Positions 9,126-18,260 of a DNA stretch of 64,000 nt are shown here, piece after piece. A program made the position numbers and the translations under genes. The notes below the pieces were generated by a model. The model ran no database searches, was not told the origin of the DNA, and saw only the letters and a list, made by a program, of their open reading frames with translations. The stretch comes from Gaiellasilicea sp963789355 (GTDB lineage: Bacteria > Actinomycetota > Thermoleophilia > Gaiellales > Gaiellaceae): positions 1 to 64,000 of the forward strand of contig CAWBKK010000001.1 of NCBI GenBank assembly GCA_963789355.1, written 5' to 3'. Position 1 is the first letter of the stretch, and every line of letters starts with the position of its first letter.

Positions 9126-10373
9126 GTGAAGCGCACCAGACTGGCCGCCCTCGTGGCCACTTCGATCCTCGTTCCGCTCGGCCTCGTGGCCTGCGGCGGG
9201 GACGACGAAAGCAATGCCACACCCGCAATGACGGGAATGCAGACAACCGCGACGACCGCGGACTCCGTCTCGATCGAGAGCCCGGCGGCCGATCTGCGCG
9301 TCACGCTCGGCCGGCTCCTGGCCGAGCATGCCCTGCTGGCGACGTTCGCGATGCAGAAGGGCTTGGACGGCGACAAGGACTTCAAGGCGATCGCCAACGC
9401 CCTCGACACCAACACCGTCGACCTCGGCGAGGCAATCGGCTCCGTCTACGGCGACGAGGCCAAGACCAGCTTCCTCAAGCTCTGGCGCGACCACATCGGC
9501 TTCTTCGTCGACTACACCGTCGCCACCGCCAAGAAGGACGAAGCCGGCCAGAACGCCGCCCGCAACAAGCTCTCCCAGTACCAGGCCGACTTCTCCAAGT
9601 TCCTCGCCACCGCCACCGGCGACAAGCTCCCCCAGAACGCAGCCGCCGACGCACTCCAGTCCCACGTCAACCAACTCGTCCAGGCAATCGACACCTACGC
9701 CGCAGGCGACTACCCCACCGCCTACACCCAGATCCGCGAGGCCTACCACCACATGTTCATGACCGGCGACGCCCTCTCAGGCGCCATCGTCACCCAGAAG
9801 CCGGACATGTTCTCGCTGGAGCCCGCGACGGTGTCGTCGTCGGATCTCCGCGTCACGCTCGGACGCCTGCTCGCCGAGCACGCGGGGCTGGCGACGTTCG
9901 CGATGCAGAAGGGCTTGGACGGCGACAAGGACTTCAAGGCGATCGCCAACGCCCTCGACACCAACACCGTCGACCTCGGCGAGGCAATCGGCTCCGTCTA
10001 CGGCGACGAGGCCAAGACCAGCTTCCTCAAGCTCTGGCGCGACCACATCGGCTTCTTCGTCGACTACACCGTCGCCACCGCCAAGAAGGACGAAGCCGGC
10101 CAGAACGCCGCCCGCAACAAGCTCTCCCAGTACCAGGCCGACTTCTCCAAGTTCCTCGCCACCGCCACCGGCGACAAGCTCCCCCAGAACGCAGCCGCCG
10201 ACGCACTCCAGTCCCACGTCAACCAACTCGTCCAGGCAATCGACACCTACGCCGCAGGCGACTACCCCACCGCCTACACCCAGATCCGCGAGGCCTACCA
10301 CCACATGTTCATGACCGGCGACGCCCTCTCAGGCGCCATCGTCACCCAGAAGCCCGAGCTCTTCTCCTCGTAG
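9126..10373 (+). CDS. Lipoprotein with two nearly identical tandem helical domains
   Basis: GTG start with AAGGGAG upstream. The N-terminus has a lipobox (GLVACGG, Cys at residue 22). Two copies of a roughly 170-residue, mostly helical domain follow, each starting DLRVTLGRLLAEHA and ending QKP. Conserved histidines (AEHA, RDHIGFF, QSHV, AYHHMF) and acidic residues suggest a metal- or cofactor-binding four-helix bundle. It resembles a domain I associate with secreted Bacillus/Paenibacillus proteins annotated as having a copper amine oxidase N-terminal domain, but I cannot verify that. The domains share 468 bp of identical DNA. It lies in the ECF sigma operon, 60 bases after the anti-sigma gene, and is probably a cell-surface product of that regulon. 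Confidence 0.85.
   Translation: MKRTRLAALVATSILVPLGLVACGGDDESNATPAMTGMQTTATTADSVSIESPAADLRVTLGRLLAEHALLATFAMQKGLDGDKDFKAIANALDTNTVDLGEAIGSVYGDEAKTSFLKLWRDHIGFFVDYTVATAKKDEAGQNAARNKLSQYQADFSKFLATATGDKLPQNAAADALQSHVNQLVQAIDTYAAGDYPTAYTQIREAYHHMFMTGDALSGAIVTQKPDMFSLEPATVSSSDLRVTLGRLLAEHAGLATFAMQKGLDGDKDFKAIANALDTNTVDLGEAIGSVYGDEAKTSFLKLWRDHIGFFVDYTVATAKKDEAGQNAARNKLSQYQADFSKFLATATGDKLPQNAAADALQSHVNQLVQAIDTYAAGDYPTAYTQIREAYHHMFMTGDALSGAIVTQKPELFSS
9335..9802 (+). repeat. Direct repeat, copy A (468 bp, identical to 9887-10354)
   Basis: Reading both copies base by base I found no difference over 468 bp; the offset is 552 bp, a multiple of 3, so the frame is kept. Divergence starts abruptly at both ends. 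Confidence 0.95.
9887..10354 (+). repeat. Direct repeat, copy B (468 bp)
   Basis: Second copy of the repeat inside the tandem-domain lipoprotein gene. The linker and first 15 codons of each domain differ at synonymous and some non-synonymous sites, so the identical core is younger than the domain duplication itself. Confidence 0.95.
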
Positions 10374-10789
10374 TGAGCCGGATCGTTCTGATCGCCTGTC
10401 TCGCCGCCAGCGCCGGGATTCACCTGGCGCTGGCGGCGGAGCACGGCGTCTCGTTCCATGTCGCCGCGGCACTGCTCGCGCTCGCAGCCGGGACGATCGC
10501 AGTCCGGCCGGGACGCGGCTCCGCTGCCGCCGCCGGGTTCCTCCTGGCGGGCCTGGTCGGGGCATTCCTCCTGGCCGGCGAGCCGCTCGACGCCGTCTCG
10601 GGCATGACGAAAGCCGTCGAGGCGGTTGGGCTGCTCTGCGCGGTTCGGCTCTCGCTCGCAGCACAGCCGCGACGGTCCGAGCGGGTCGCGACACTCGTCC
10701 TCGCCGCGATGATCGCGGTCCTGGCGGCGGCGGTGACGCCGGCAGAGTCTCACGGGCATTCGCCGGGGACGCCCGCTCACGGTCACTGA
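10373..10789 (+). CDS. Small polytopic membrane protein with His-rich tail
   Basis: 138 residues from a GTG whose first base is the last base of the preceding TAG stop, so translation is probably coupled to the lipoprotein gene. Four or so hydrophobic segments, then a C-terminal tail with repeated histidines (ESHGHSPGTPAHGH). The tail and position hint at metal contact, as in the NicO proteins of the divergent operon. No family recognised. Confidence 0.75.
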   Translation: MSRIVLIACLAASAGIHLALAAEHGVSFHVAAALLALAAGTIAVRPGRGSAAAAGFLLAGLVGAFLLAGEPLDAVSGMTKAVEAVGLLCAVRLSLAAQPRRSERVATLVLAAMIAVLAAAVTPAESHGHSPGTPAHGH

Positions 10790-10843
10790 CCAGTGACGAA
10801 GCCGTGACGGTTGCGTTCCGATTCGGTCCGTAGACTCGCTTGC

Positions 10844-12814
10844 GTGAGCGAGCTCAAGCCCGCACTGACGCGGCTGTTCGGATTCGAGGACTTCCGCCCC
10901 GGCCAGGAGCAGGTCGTCCGCGCCGCCGTGGACGGTCGCGACACGCTCGCGCTGATGCCCACCGGCTCGGGCAAGTCCCTCACCTACCAGCTCGCCGCGA
11001 TGCTGCGGCCGACCCCGACGCTCGTTCTCTCGCCCCTGATCGCGCTGATGAAGGACCAGGTCGACAAGCTGCCGCCCGAGGTCGCCGCGCAGGCGACGCT
11101 GATCAACTCCTCGCTCGACCCCGACGAGGCGGCGGCGCGGCTGCGCGGCGCTGCGGAGGGCCGTTACCGGATCCTCTACGTCGCCCCCGAGCGGCTGCGC
11201 CAGCGTCACTTCCTCGACGCGATTGCCGGGATCGAGATCGGGCTTGTCGTGATCGACGAGGTGCACTGCGTCAGCATGTGGGGGCACGACTTCCGGCCCG
11301 ACTATCTGTTCATCCGGCGCGCGCTCGACGCGCTCGGACGTCCGGCGATCCTCGGGATGACTGCGACCGCAACCCCGGCGACCGAGCGGGAGATCGCGAC
11401 AGCGCTCGGGCGGGAGCCCGAGATCGTGCGCACCAGCGTCGTCCGGCCGAACCTGCGCTACGACGTCGAGATCGTCGACGGCGAGGAGGATCGTCTCCGG
11501 ACTCTCGTCCGCCGGCTGCACGAGCTGCGCGGAGCGTCGGCGATCGTCTACGCCCGCTCGCGCCGGAGCTGCGAGAGCCTCGCCCGCACGCTCCGCGTCC
11601 ACGATCTCGCCGCCGTCCACTACCACGCCGGCCTCGAGCCCGAGGAGCGCTCGGCCGCGCAGGAGGCGTTCATCGAAGGCCGGATCCAGACCGTGGTGGC
11701 GACGACCGCGTTCGGGATGGGGATCGACAAGCCCGACATCCGGCTCGTCGCGCTCTACAACTATCCGGAGTCGCTCGAGAGCTACGTCCAGATGGTCGGC
11801 CGCGCGGGTCGCGACGGCCGTGCCTCCGACACGCTCCTGCTCGCAAGCCGATCGGACGCAAGCCAGCTGCGCCGCTTCGCGCGCTCCGACATCCCGACCG
11901 TCGCCGACCTCCGCTCGGTCTATGCGCGGCTTCGCGGCCGCCGCGAGGTCTCGCCGGAGGAGCTCGGGGGCGACACCGACCCTCGCGTGCTCGTCGGGAT
12001 GCTCGAGCAGGTCGGGCTCGTCGAGCGCGGCTTCGACGCCGGCCGCGCGATGCAGATCGAGGTGCCCGATCCGCCCGCCGACTCGGCCGCGCGGATCGAC
12101 GCGCTCCTCGCCCGCTACGAGCAGGAGGCGCTGGTGCGGGCCGACCGGCTGGTCCACTTCGCCGAGTCGCGCCTCTGCAGACACCGTCAGGTGGCGGAGC
12201 ATTTCGGCGAGACGCTGGCGAAGGACTGCGGCATGTGCGACGTCTGCTCGCCGCTCGCGGCTCCCGTCGGTGCGTCCGTCTCGGCGACGCCCCTCCCCGA
12301 GGACATCGCCGGTGCGATCCATCGCGCGGTCCTCGACCTGCGCTGGCCGCTCGGTCGGACCGGGCTCACCGCGATGCTGCGCGGCTCGCTGAGCGCGCCT
12401 CGCTCTGCCCAGCGCTCACCGCACTTCGGACTGCTGGCGGCGGCGAGCCAGGCGGACATCAAGCGCTGGATCCAGCTGCTCGAGCTGGCGGGCGCGATCG
12501 AGTCGTTCGAGAGCGACGACGGCTTCCGGCTCCTGCGGGCGCTCCCGGCCGCGGAGCTCCCCCGGATCGGCACCGCAGCGAGCGTCGCCGGGCCGGCCGA
12601 CGAAGGCCTCTTCGAGCGCCTGCGCGCCTGGCGACTCGAGCGGGCGCGCGACGACGAGGTGCCCGCGTACGTCGTGCTGCACGACGCCACACTCCGCGAG
12701 CTGGCGACGGCGAAGCCGGCGAACGAGCGGGATCTCGCTGCGGTGAAGGGATTCGGGCCGACGAAGCTCGAGCGCTACGGGGACGACGTCCTCGCGGTGA
12801 TCGCGGCCGCCTGA
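10844..12814 (+). CDS. recQ: ATP-dependent DNA helicase RecQ
   Basis: 656 residues from GTG at 10844. Walker A is MPTGSGKSLTYQL near residue 40 and motif II is VIDEVHCVSMWGHDFRP (DEVH rather than the usual DEAH). Helicase C follows with FGMGIDKPDIR and QMVGRAGRDG. The RecQ zinc-binding segment is CRHRQ...CGMCDVC near residues 445-470. A winged-helix region and a C-terminal HRDC domain (ATAKPANERDLAAVKGFGPTKLERYG) complete the standard RecQ layout. Role: unwinding during recombination and fork repair. Confidence 0.95.
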   Translation: MSELKPALTRLFGFEDFRPGQEQVVRAAVDGRDTLALMPTGSGKSLTYQLAAMLRPTPTLVLSPLIALMKDQVDKLPPEVAAQATLINSSLDPDEAAARLRGAAEGRYRILYVAPERLRQRHFLDAIAGIEIGLVVIDEVHCVSMWGHDFRPDYLFIRRALDALGRPAILGMTATATPATEREIATALGREPEIVRTSVVRPNLRYDVEIVDGEEDRLRTLVRRLHELRGASAIVYARSRRSCESLARTLRVHDLAAVHYHAGLEPEERSAAQEAFIEGRIQTVVATTAFGMGIDKPDIRLVALYNYPESLESYVQMVGRAGRDGRASDTLLLASRSDASQLRRFARSDIPTVADLRSVYARLRGRREVSPEELGGDTDPRVLVGMLEQVGLVERGFDAGRAMQIEVPDPPADSAARIDALLARYEQEALVRADRLVHFAESRLCRHRQVAEHFGETLAKDCGMCDVCSPLAAPVGASVSATPLPEDIAGAIHRAVLDLRWPLGRTGLTAMLRGSLSAPRSAQRSPHFGLLAAASQADIKRWIQLLELAGAIESFESDDGFRLLRALPAAELPRIGTAASVAGPADEGLFERLRAWRLERARDDEVPAYVVLHDATLRELATAKPANERDLAAVKGFGPTKLERYGDDVLAVIAAA

Positions 12815-12841
12815 GCCGACGTCGGGGCTACCATTCCCCGC

Positions 12842-15301
12842 TTGCGGCCTTTCAGCAAGAAGAGACCGGCGCGACGGCAGCGGCGGATCCGCAAGCTCCG
12901 CCTCCTCGCCCTCCTCACCGTCCTCGGGATCGTCGGGTCGGTTGCCTTCAGCTTCGGCCTGATCCTGGCCGTCGCCGCCGAGATCGATGCCGGCAAGCTC
13001 GATCCGCAGCGCCAGCTCGACAAGCAGGCAAACGGCTACATCTACGACAAGGACGGCAAGCGGATCCTCGCCGTCCTCCAGGGCTCAGAAGCGCGGACGC
13101 TGATCAGCTACGACCAGATCGCGGACTCGATGCGGCACGCGATCGTCGCGATCGAGGACCGCCGCTACTGGGAGCACGACGGGATCGACCTGCGGGGGAT
13201 CGGCCGCGCTCTCGTCGCCGACATCCGCAGCAAGGCGGTCGTCGAGGGCGGCTCGACGATCACGCAGCAGTTCGTCAAGAACGCGCTCGACCGCGACCAG
13301 AAGACGATCGCGCGCAAGGTGCGCGAGGCGGCCTATGCCTGGCAGCTCGAGCGGCCCGGCGGCTGGTCGAAGCAGAAGATCCTGCAGGAGTACCTGAACA
13401 CGATCTACTTCGGCAACGGCGCCTACGGCGTCCAGAAGGCGGCGCGCACGTACTTCCAGCACGGCGCCAAGGACCTCACTGTCGCGGAGTCGGCGCTGCT
13501 GGCCGGCATCCCCGCCGACCCGAGCCGCTACGACCCGGTCACGAATCCCGGCGCGGCTCGCGACCGCCGCCGCGTCGTCCTCGACGCGATGCTCGAGGAG
13601 TCGAAGATCACCCAGGCCCAGTACGACGAGGCGAACGAGACCGACCTGCCCGACCCGGACGACGTCCGCCTCCCCGGCACCGAGGGACAGCACGGGGCGC
13701 TGCATTACGTCAACTACGTCAAGCAACAGCTGATCGACCAGTACGGCTCCGCCGAGGTCTTCGGCGGCGGCCTCAAGGTTCGCACGACGATCGACCTCGA
13801 CCTCCAGGAGATGGCGCGCAACGCGATCTCGAAGTGGCTCACCGACGCCGAAGGCCCCTCTGCGGCGCTCGTCGCGATCGACCCGCGCAACGGCGCCGTG
13901 CGGGCGATGGTCGGCGGCAACAACTACCGCAAGAGCCAGTTCAACCTCGCCGTCCAGGGCGTCCGCCAGCCGGGCTCGTCGTTCAAGCCGTTCGTGCTCG
14001 CGACCGCACTCCGCCAGGGCATCTCGCCGGCGACGCGCTTCCAGTCGGAGCCCCAGTCGATCAACCTCGGCGACCGGGACTGGGTCGTCGGGAACTACGA
14101 CGACGTCTACTACGGGAACGTCGATCTCGAGGAGGCGACCGTCGAGTCGGACAACTCTGTCTACGCGCAGCTGACCCAGCTCGTCGGGTCGAAGAAGGTG
14201 GCCGAGACCGCGAAGCGCCTGGGGATCAGGAGCAAGCTCGACGGCTACTACGCAATCGGGCTCGGCGCGGAAGCGGTGACGCCGCTCGAGCTCGCCCGCG
14301 CCTACGCGACCATCGCCAACGGCGGCGAGCGTGCGGACGGGTCGATCTTCGGCAACCGCCCCCGGGTGATCGACGAGGTGACGCGGAAAGGACGCACGCG
14401 AATCAACAGGCCGAAGGAGTTCAAGGCGCTGACCCCGACGCAGGCCGGCGTCGTCAACTCGATCCTCCAGCAGGCCGTCCGCTTCGGCACCGGCAAGCGC
14501 GCCTACCTGCCGAACCGGCCGGTCGCCGGCAAGACCGGCACGACCGAGAACTACGGCGACGCCTGGTTCGTCGGCTACACGCCGCAGCTCGCGGTCGCGG
14601 TCTGGGTCGGCTACCCGACGACGCTGAAGCCGATGCTGACCGAGTTCCGCGGCGAGCCGGTGACGGGCGGCAGCTTCCCCGCGCTGATCTGGAAGTCGTT
14701 CATGGAGAAGGCCCTCAAGAACGAGGAACCGGAGGGCTTCCCGGCGCCGCTGACGCCATACGTGGCGCCGAAGCTCGTCGTCCGCCGCGGCGACCGGCTC
14801 ATGCTCGACAACGGGCTCTGTCGCGAGCGGCGGGAGGTCGTCTACTTCGCCGGAACGGGACCGAGCAAGACGGCGAACTGCCTCCAGAACGAGGTCGAGG
14901 TTCCCGACGTGCGCAGGCTGACGCTCGCCGAGGCCGAGGCTCGCATCGAGGCGCAGCCGCTGACCGCCGATCTGGTCTTCAAGCCCGCCAAGGCACTCCA
15001 ACGCCCGGGGATCGTGGTCGACCAGAAGCCCCGACGCGGCTACCGCTCCTCCTACGACCGGATCCTCCTGATCGTCACCAAGGCGACCCAGGGCGTGATC
15101 CCGAACCTCGTCGGCCGCGACATCGACGACGCGCGGCTGCGGTTGAAGCGGCTCAAGCTCGAGCCGCAGATCACCTGGGTGCCAGGCGCCTCGGGCAAGG
15201 TGCTCGAGCAGAGGACGCGGGCCGGCCTGGCCGCCGCGCCGGGGGTCAAGGTCGAGCTGGTGGCCGCGCGATCGCGCGCGGCGACCGCAGCGGCCGGCTG
15301 A
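12842..15301 (+). CDS. Class A penicillin-binding protein (glycosyltransferase/transpeptidase) with PASTA domains
   Basis: 819 residues from a TTG start. A basic cytosolic N-terminus and one transmembrane helix (about residues 22-45) lead to the GT51 domain (IEDRRYWEHDGIDLRGI; GGSTITQQFVKNA). The transpeptidase domain has the SxxK motif in PGSSFKPF, SDN in VESDNSVY and KTGT in AGKTGTTENYGDAWF. Two C-terminal PASTA repeats (VPDVRRLTLAEAEARI; IPNLVGRDIDDARLRLK) should bind peptidoglycan. It polymerises and cross-links peptidoglycan outside the membrane. Its 3' end overlaps the convergent mpg gene by 56 bp. Confidence 0.95.
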   Translation: MRPFSKKRPARRQRRIRKLRLLALLTVLGIVGSVAFSFGLILAVAAEIDAGKLDPQRQLDKQANGYIYDKDGKRILAVLQGSEARTLISYDQIADSMRHAIVAIEDRRYWEHDGIDLRGIGRALVADIRSKAVVEGGSTITQQFVKNALDRDQKTIARKVREAAYAWQLERPGGWSKQKILQEYLNTIYFGNGAYGVQKAARTYFQHGAKDLTVAESALLAGIPADPSRYDPVTNPGAARDRRRVVLDAMLEESKITQAQYDEANETDLPDPDDVRLPGTEGQHGALHYVNYVKQQLIDQYGSAEVFGGGLKVRTTIDLDLQEMARNAISKWLTDAEGPSAALVAIDPRNGAVRAMVGGNNYRKSQFNLAVQGVRQPGSSFKPFVLATALRQGISPATRFQSEPQSINLGDRDWVVGNYDDVYYGNVDLEEATVESDNSVYAQLTQLVGSKKVAETAKRLGIRSKLDGYYAIGLGAEAVTPLELARAYATIANGGERADGSIFGNRPRVIDEVTRKGRTRINRPKEFKALTPTQAGVVNSILQQAVRFGTGKRAYLPNRPVAGKTGTTENYGDAWFVGYTPQLAVAVWVGYPTTLKPMLTEFRGEPVTGGSFPALIWKSFMEKALKNEEPEGFPAPLTPYVAPKLVVRRGDRLMLDNGLCRERREVVYFAGTGPSKTANCLQNEVEVPDVRRLTLAEAEARIEAQPLTADLVFKPAKALQRPGIVVDQKPRRGYRSSYDRILLIVTKATQGVIPNLVGRDIDDARLRLKRLKLEPQITWVPGASGKVLEQRTRAGLAAAPGVKVELVAARSRAATAAAG

Positions 15302-15842
15302 GCCACCGCGAGCCCGCTTCCGCGTAGCGCCACGGCCGCTCGGCCGCGACGCTGATCCCGATCCGCGTGCCTGCGACCACGTCCGCCGCCTCGGCAGCAG
15401 CGCTCAACTCGAACGGCGGCGCGTCGAGCGGCAGGCCGTCGTGCGCGCGGGTGACACCGAGCGCCTGGCAGAGGCGGCCCGGGCCCGCTGTCAGGAGACG
15501 TGGGTCGTCGTTCCCGCGGCGGTCGCGCATCCGCTCGATCCCGGCAGTGGGCTCGAGCGCCCGGATCAGGACCGCGGCCGCGCTCCCCTCCTCCTCGCAG
15601 ACGAGGTTCAGGCACCAGTGGATCCCGTAGGAGCGATAGACGTAGGCGTGCCCGGGCGGGCCGAACATCGAGGCGTTGCGCGGCGTGCGGCCGCGGAAGC
15701 CGTGCGCGGCGGGATCCTCCGAGTCGTAGGCCTCGACCTCGACGACCCTGCCTCCGACACCGTCGACGAGGAGCGTGACGCCGATCAGCTCCGGCGCGAC
15801 CTCGTGGACGCTGCGCGCGAAGAAGTCTCCCGGGAGCTTCAG
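15246..15842 (-). CDS. mpg: 3-methyladenine DNA glycosylase (Mpg/AAG family), probable CTG start
   Basis: Recognised from FFARSVHEVAPELIGVTLL, the catalytic-Glu block VVEVEAYDSEDPAAHG, RTPRNASMFGPPGHAYVY and the following IHWCLNLV. About 198 residues, normal for the family. No ATG, GTG or TTG precedes the required N-terminus; the frame begins sensibly at CTG 15840-15842, which overlaps the upstream TGA as CTGA. The only ATG (15668) would delete the catalytic Glu region. Removes alkylated purines (base-excision repair). Confidence 0.88.
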   Translation of the reverse strand: MKLPGDFFARSVHEVAPELIGVTLLVDGVGGRVVEVEAYDSEDPAAHGFRGRTPRNASMFGPPGHAYVYRSYGIHWCLNLVCEEEGSAAAVLIRALEPTAGIERMRDRRGNDDPRLLTAGPGRLCQALGVTRAHDGLPLDAPPFELSAAAEAADVVAGTRIGISVAAERPWRYAEAGSRWLSRPLRSPRAIARPPARP

Positions 15843-16186
15843 AACAGCTGGGAGTCGGCCGGCTTGCTGGACGACTCGAGCAGCTTGCGCGCGCGTCGGC
15901 CGAGGTCGGCGAGGTCGACACGCCCACTGGCGGCGTCCTCGGCCAGCCGCTCCGCGAGCGAGAGCGCCTCGTCGAGTAGCGGCGAGCTCGCGGAGGCGTC
16001 CTGACCCATGTCGAGGAGGATCGTTCGCTCCGTCCGCGAGGCGATGATCGGGTCGGAGACACCCTCGACCCAGACGAGTGTTCGCTGGCCGCCGCCGCGG
16101 TCGTCGCCCGTGATCGGCTGGAGCGCGTAGATCCGGTCGGCGCGCGCGTACTTGCCGAAGCCGAGGAAGACCATCCGCGCGTCCAT
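15839..16186 (-). CDS. DUF370/RemA-like small protein with C-terminal extension
   Basis: 115 residues from ATG. The N-terminal half resembles RemA/DUF370: VFLGFGKYARADRIYALQPI matches the family's GFGN-x-A-x-RI core, and ASRTERTIL sits where RemA has its Arg-rich YGRRTRAVI. In RemA that region contacts DNA. A helical C-terminal extension of about 50 residues (LLDEALSLAERLAEDAASG, LADLGRRARKLLES) is not in RemA. Stop overlaps the mpg start. Possible DNA-binding regulator; a remote similarity only. Confidence 0.55.
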   Translation of the reverse strand: MDARMVFLGFGKYARADRIYALQPITGDDRGGGQRTLVWVEGVSDPIIASRTERTILLDMGQDASASSPLLDEALSLAERLAEDAASGRVDLADLGRRARKLLESSSKPADSQLF

Positions 16187-16203
16187 GCGGCGAAGTATCT
16201 CCG

Positions 16204-17326
16204 TCAGGCGAGCGCCGCCGCCAGGGCCTCGGCGACGCGCTCCTGATCCTCGGCCGCGATCGCGGTGAAGAACGGCAACGCGAGCGTGCGCTGCGAGAGA
16301 TCCTCCGAGACGGGGCAGAGTCCTTCGCCGAAGCCGTACCGCTCGCGCATGTACGCCTGCAGGTGGATCGACGGGAGGTAGCGCGAGGTCGCGATCCCCT
16401 GGCGCTCGAGCTCCGCGATCACGCGCTCGCGATCGATCCCGCGGGCGAGCGTGACGACGTAGACGAACCAGGAGCGCTTGTGATCCGCGTCGTCGGCAAG
16501 CGGCACCTCGAGCCCCTCGACCCCGGCGAGCAGCTCGCCGTAGCGGGCCGCCGCGTCCTGACGCCGCGAGAGAATCGTGTCGAGCTTCTCGAGCTGGCCG
16601 ATCCCGAGCGCGGCGCTGATGTCGTCGATCCGGTAGTTGAAGCCGAGCCGCACGTGGTCGAGCCAGCCGCCGCCGTCGGCGCGACCCTGGTTGCGAAGGC
16701 TGACGAGGGCGCGCCAGGTCTCCTCGTCGTGCGTCGTCACCATCCCGCCCTCACCCGTCGTCATCTGCTTGTTGGGATAGAAGGCGAAGACCGCGTCGAT
16801 CCCGTGCGAGCCGACCGTGCCGGCCGTTGTACTCGGCGCCGAGCGCCTCGCAGGCGTCCTGGATCAGGACGAGGTCGTGCTCGTGCGCGAGCTCGCGCAG
16901 CGGATCGAGCTCGCAGGGATAGCCGAAGATGTCGACGGCGACGATCCCCTTCGTCCTCGGCGTGATCGCCGCCTCCACGGTGGCCGGGTCGAGATTCAGA
17001 GTCCGCGCGTCGACGTCCGCGAAGACCGGCGTCGCGCCCTCGTAGATGAAGCAGTTCGCGGAAGCGACGAACGAGTACGGCGACGTGATCACCTCGTCGC
17101 CGTCCTTGAGGCCGCCGAGCACGGACAGCAGGTGGAGCCCACTCGTCCCGGACGAGACCGCGGCGGCGTAGGGCGCGCCGACGGTCTCGGCGAAGAGTCG
17201 CTCGAAGCGCTCGATCGCCGGGCCGAGCGAGAGCCGCCCCGAGCGGAGCACCTCGAGCACGAGCTCCTCGTCCCGCTCGTCGAGATAGGGCGACGAGAGC
17301 GGGATGCGCCGAAGGTCGGCTTTCAC
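16204..17326 (-). CDS. DegT/DnrJ/EryC1/StrS aminotransferase (one apparent frameshift)
   Basis: GTG at 17324-17326 overlaps the ilvE stop as GTGA. The N-terminal part reads LSSPYLDERDEELVLEVLRSG, then AAVSSGTSGLHL, VITSPYSFVASANCF and DVDARTLNLDP. Near 16823 one extra base breaks the frame; removing it joins GAEYNGR to TVGSHGIDAVFAFYPNKQMTTGEGGM, where the K is the PLP-binding lysine. The C-terminal half has NYRIDDISAALGIGQLEKLD. About 373 residues. Family members make amino-sugars for surface glycans; the substrate is not known here and no sugar genes are near. Confidence 0.85.
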
Positions 17327-18258
17327 GCCTCGGCGGGCGCCGTGTCCGCGACCTTGACGCGGTCGAGCCAGTGGCTCCAGCGCTCGGACTTGCCCCGCAC
17401 CGTGTCGAGGTACGCCTTCTGCAGCTCGAGCGTGACCGGGCCCGCGCCGAGCTCGTGGTCGTCGACCGAGCGCACGGGCGTCACCTCGGCGGCCGTGCCG
17501 GTCATGAAGACCTCGTCGGCGAGATAGAGGTCTGTGCGGATCACGTGCGCCTCCTCGACCACGTAGCCGAGGTCCTGCGCGATCTGGATGACGCTCTCGC
17601 GGGTGATCCCGGGCAGGATCGACATCGAGAGCGGCGGCGTCACGATCCGGCCGTCCTTGACGACGAAGATGTTCTCGCCCGGGCCGTCCGCGACATAGCC
17701 CTCGTCGTTGAGCATGATCGCCTCGTCGTAGCCGGCCCGCTGCGCCTCGTGGACGGCGAGCATCGAGTTGAGGTAGATCCCCGTGGCCTTCGCAGCATGC
17801 GGGATCGTGTTCGGGCCGATGCGCTTCCAGGAGGAGATCTTGGTCCGGATCCCGACGGTGGCGTTCTCGTCGCCGAGGTAGTTCCCCCACGGCCAGCTCA
17901 TGATCACGACCTCGACCGGATTCCCCTTCGTGTGCACGCCGAGCTCGCCGTAACCGTAGAACGCGAACGGGCGGATGTAGCACTCGGGCAGGCCGTTGCG
18001 GCCGATCAGCTCGTGCATCGCCGTCCGGATCTCCTCGACGGAGAACGGCAGCTCCATGTGGATCAGCCTCGCCGAGTTGTGGAGCCGGGTCAGGTGCTCG
18101 CGGAGCCGGAAGACGGCGGGGCCGTCGGGAGTCTCGTAGCAGCGGATCCCCTCGAAGACACCGGTGCCGTAGTGCAGCCCGTGCACGCCGACGTGCACCT
18201 TCGCGTCCTGCCAGTCGACGAACTCGCCGTTCATCCAGATCGTCTCGGTCTCGCGCAT
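17323..18258 (-). CDS. ilvE: Branched-chain amino acid aminotransferase
   Basis: 311 residues with class IV aminotransferase features: HYGTGVFEGIRCY at the N-terminus, IRPFAFYGYGELGVH, the PLP lysine in PHAAKATGIYLNSM, DEAIMLNDEGYVADGPGENIF and MTGTAAEVTPV. Transfers the amino group between glutamate and the keto acids of Val, Leu and Ile. First of a two-gene overlap with the DegT aminotransferase. Start ATG at 18258. Confidence 0.95.
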   Translation of the reverse strand: MRETETIWMNGEFVDWQDAKVHVGVHGLHYGTGVFEGIRCYETPDGPAVFRLREHLTRLHNSARLIHMELPFSVEEIRTAMHELIGRNGLPECYIRPFAFYGYGELGVHTKGNPVEVVIMSWPWGNYLGDENATVGIRTKISSWKRIGPNTIPHAAKATGIYLNSMLAVHEAQRAGYDEAIMLNDEGYVADGPGENIFVVKDGRIVTPPLSMSILPGITRESVIQIAQDLGYVVEEAHVIRTDLYLADEVFMTGTAAEVTPVRSVDDHELGAGPVTLELQKAYLDTVRGKSERWSHWLDRVKVADTAPAEA

Positions 18259-18260
18259 AG

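Noticed and set aside
9512..10246. Two identical antisense frames at 9512-9694 and 10064-10246
   Set aside because: They are only the reverse of the duplicated lipoprotein DNA; no ribosome site and no independent homology.
13085..15001. 638-codon open frame antisense to the PBP gene
   Set aside because: High-GC DNA keeps antisense frames open; composition is Arg/Val/Leu-rich without any domain, and the sense strand has all PBP motifs.
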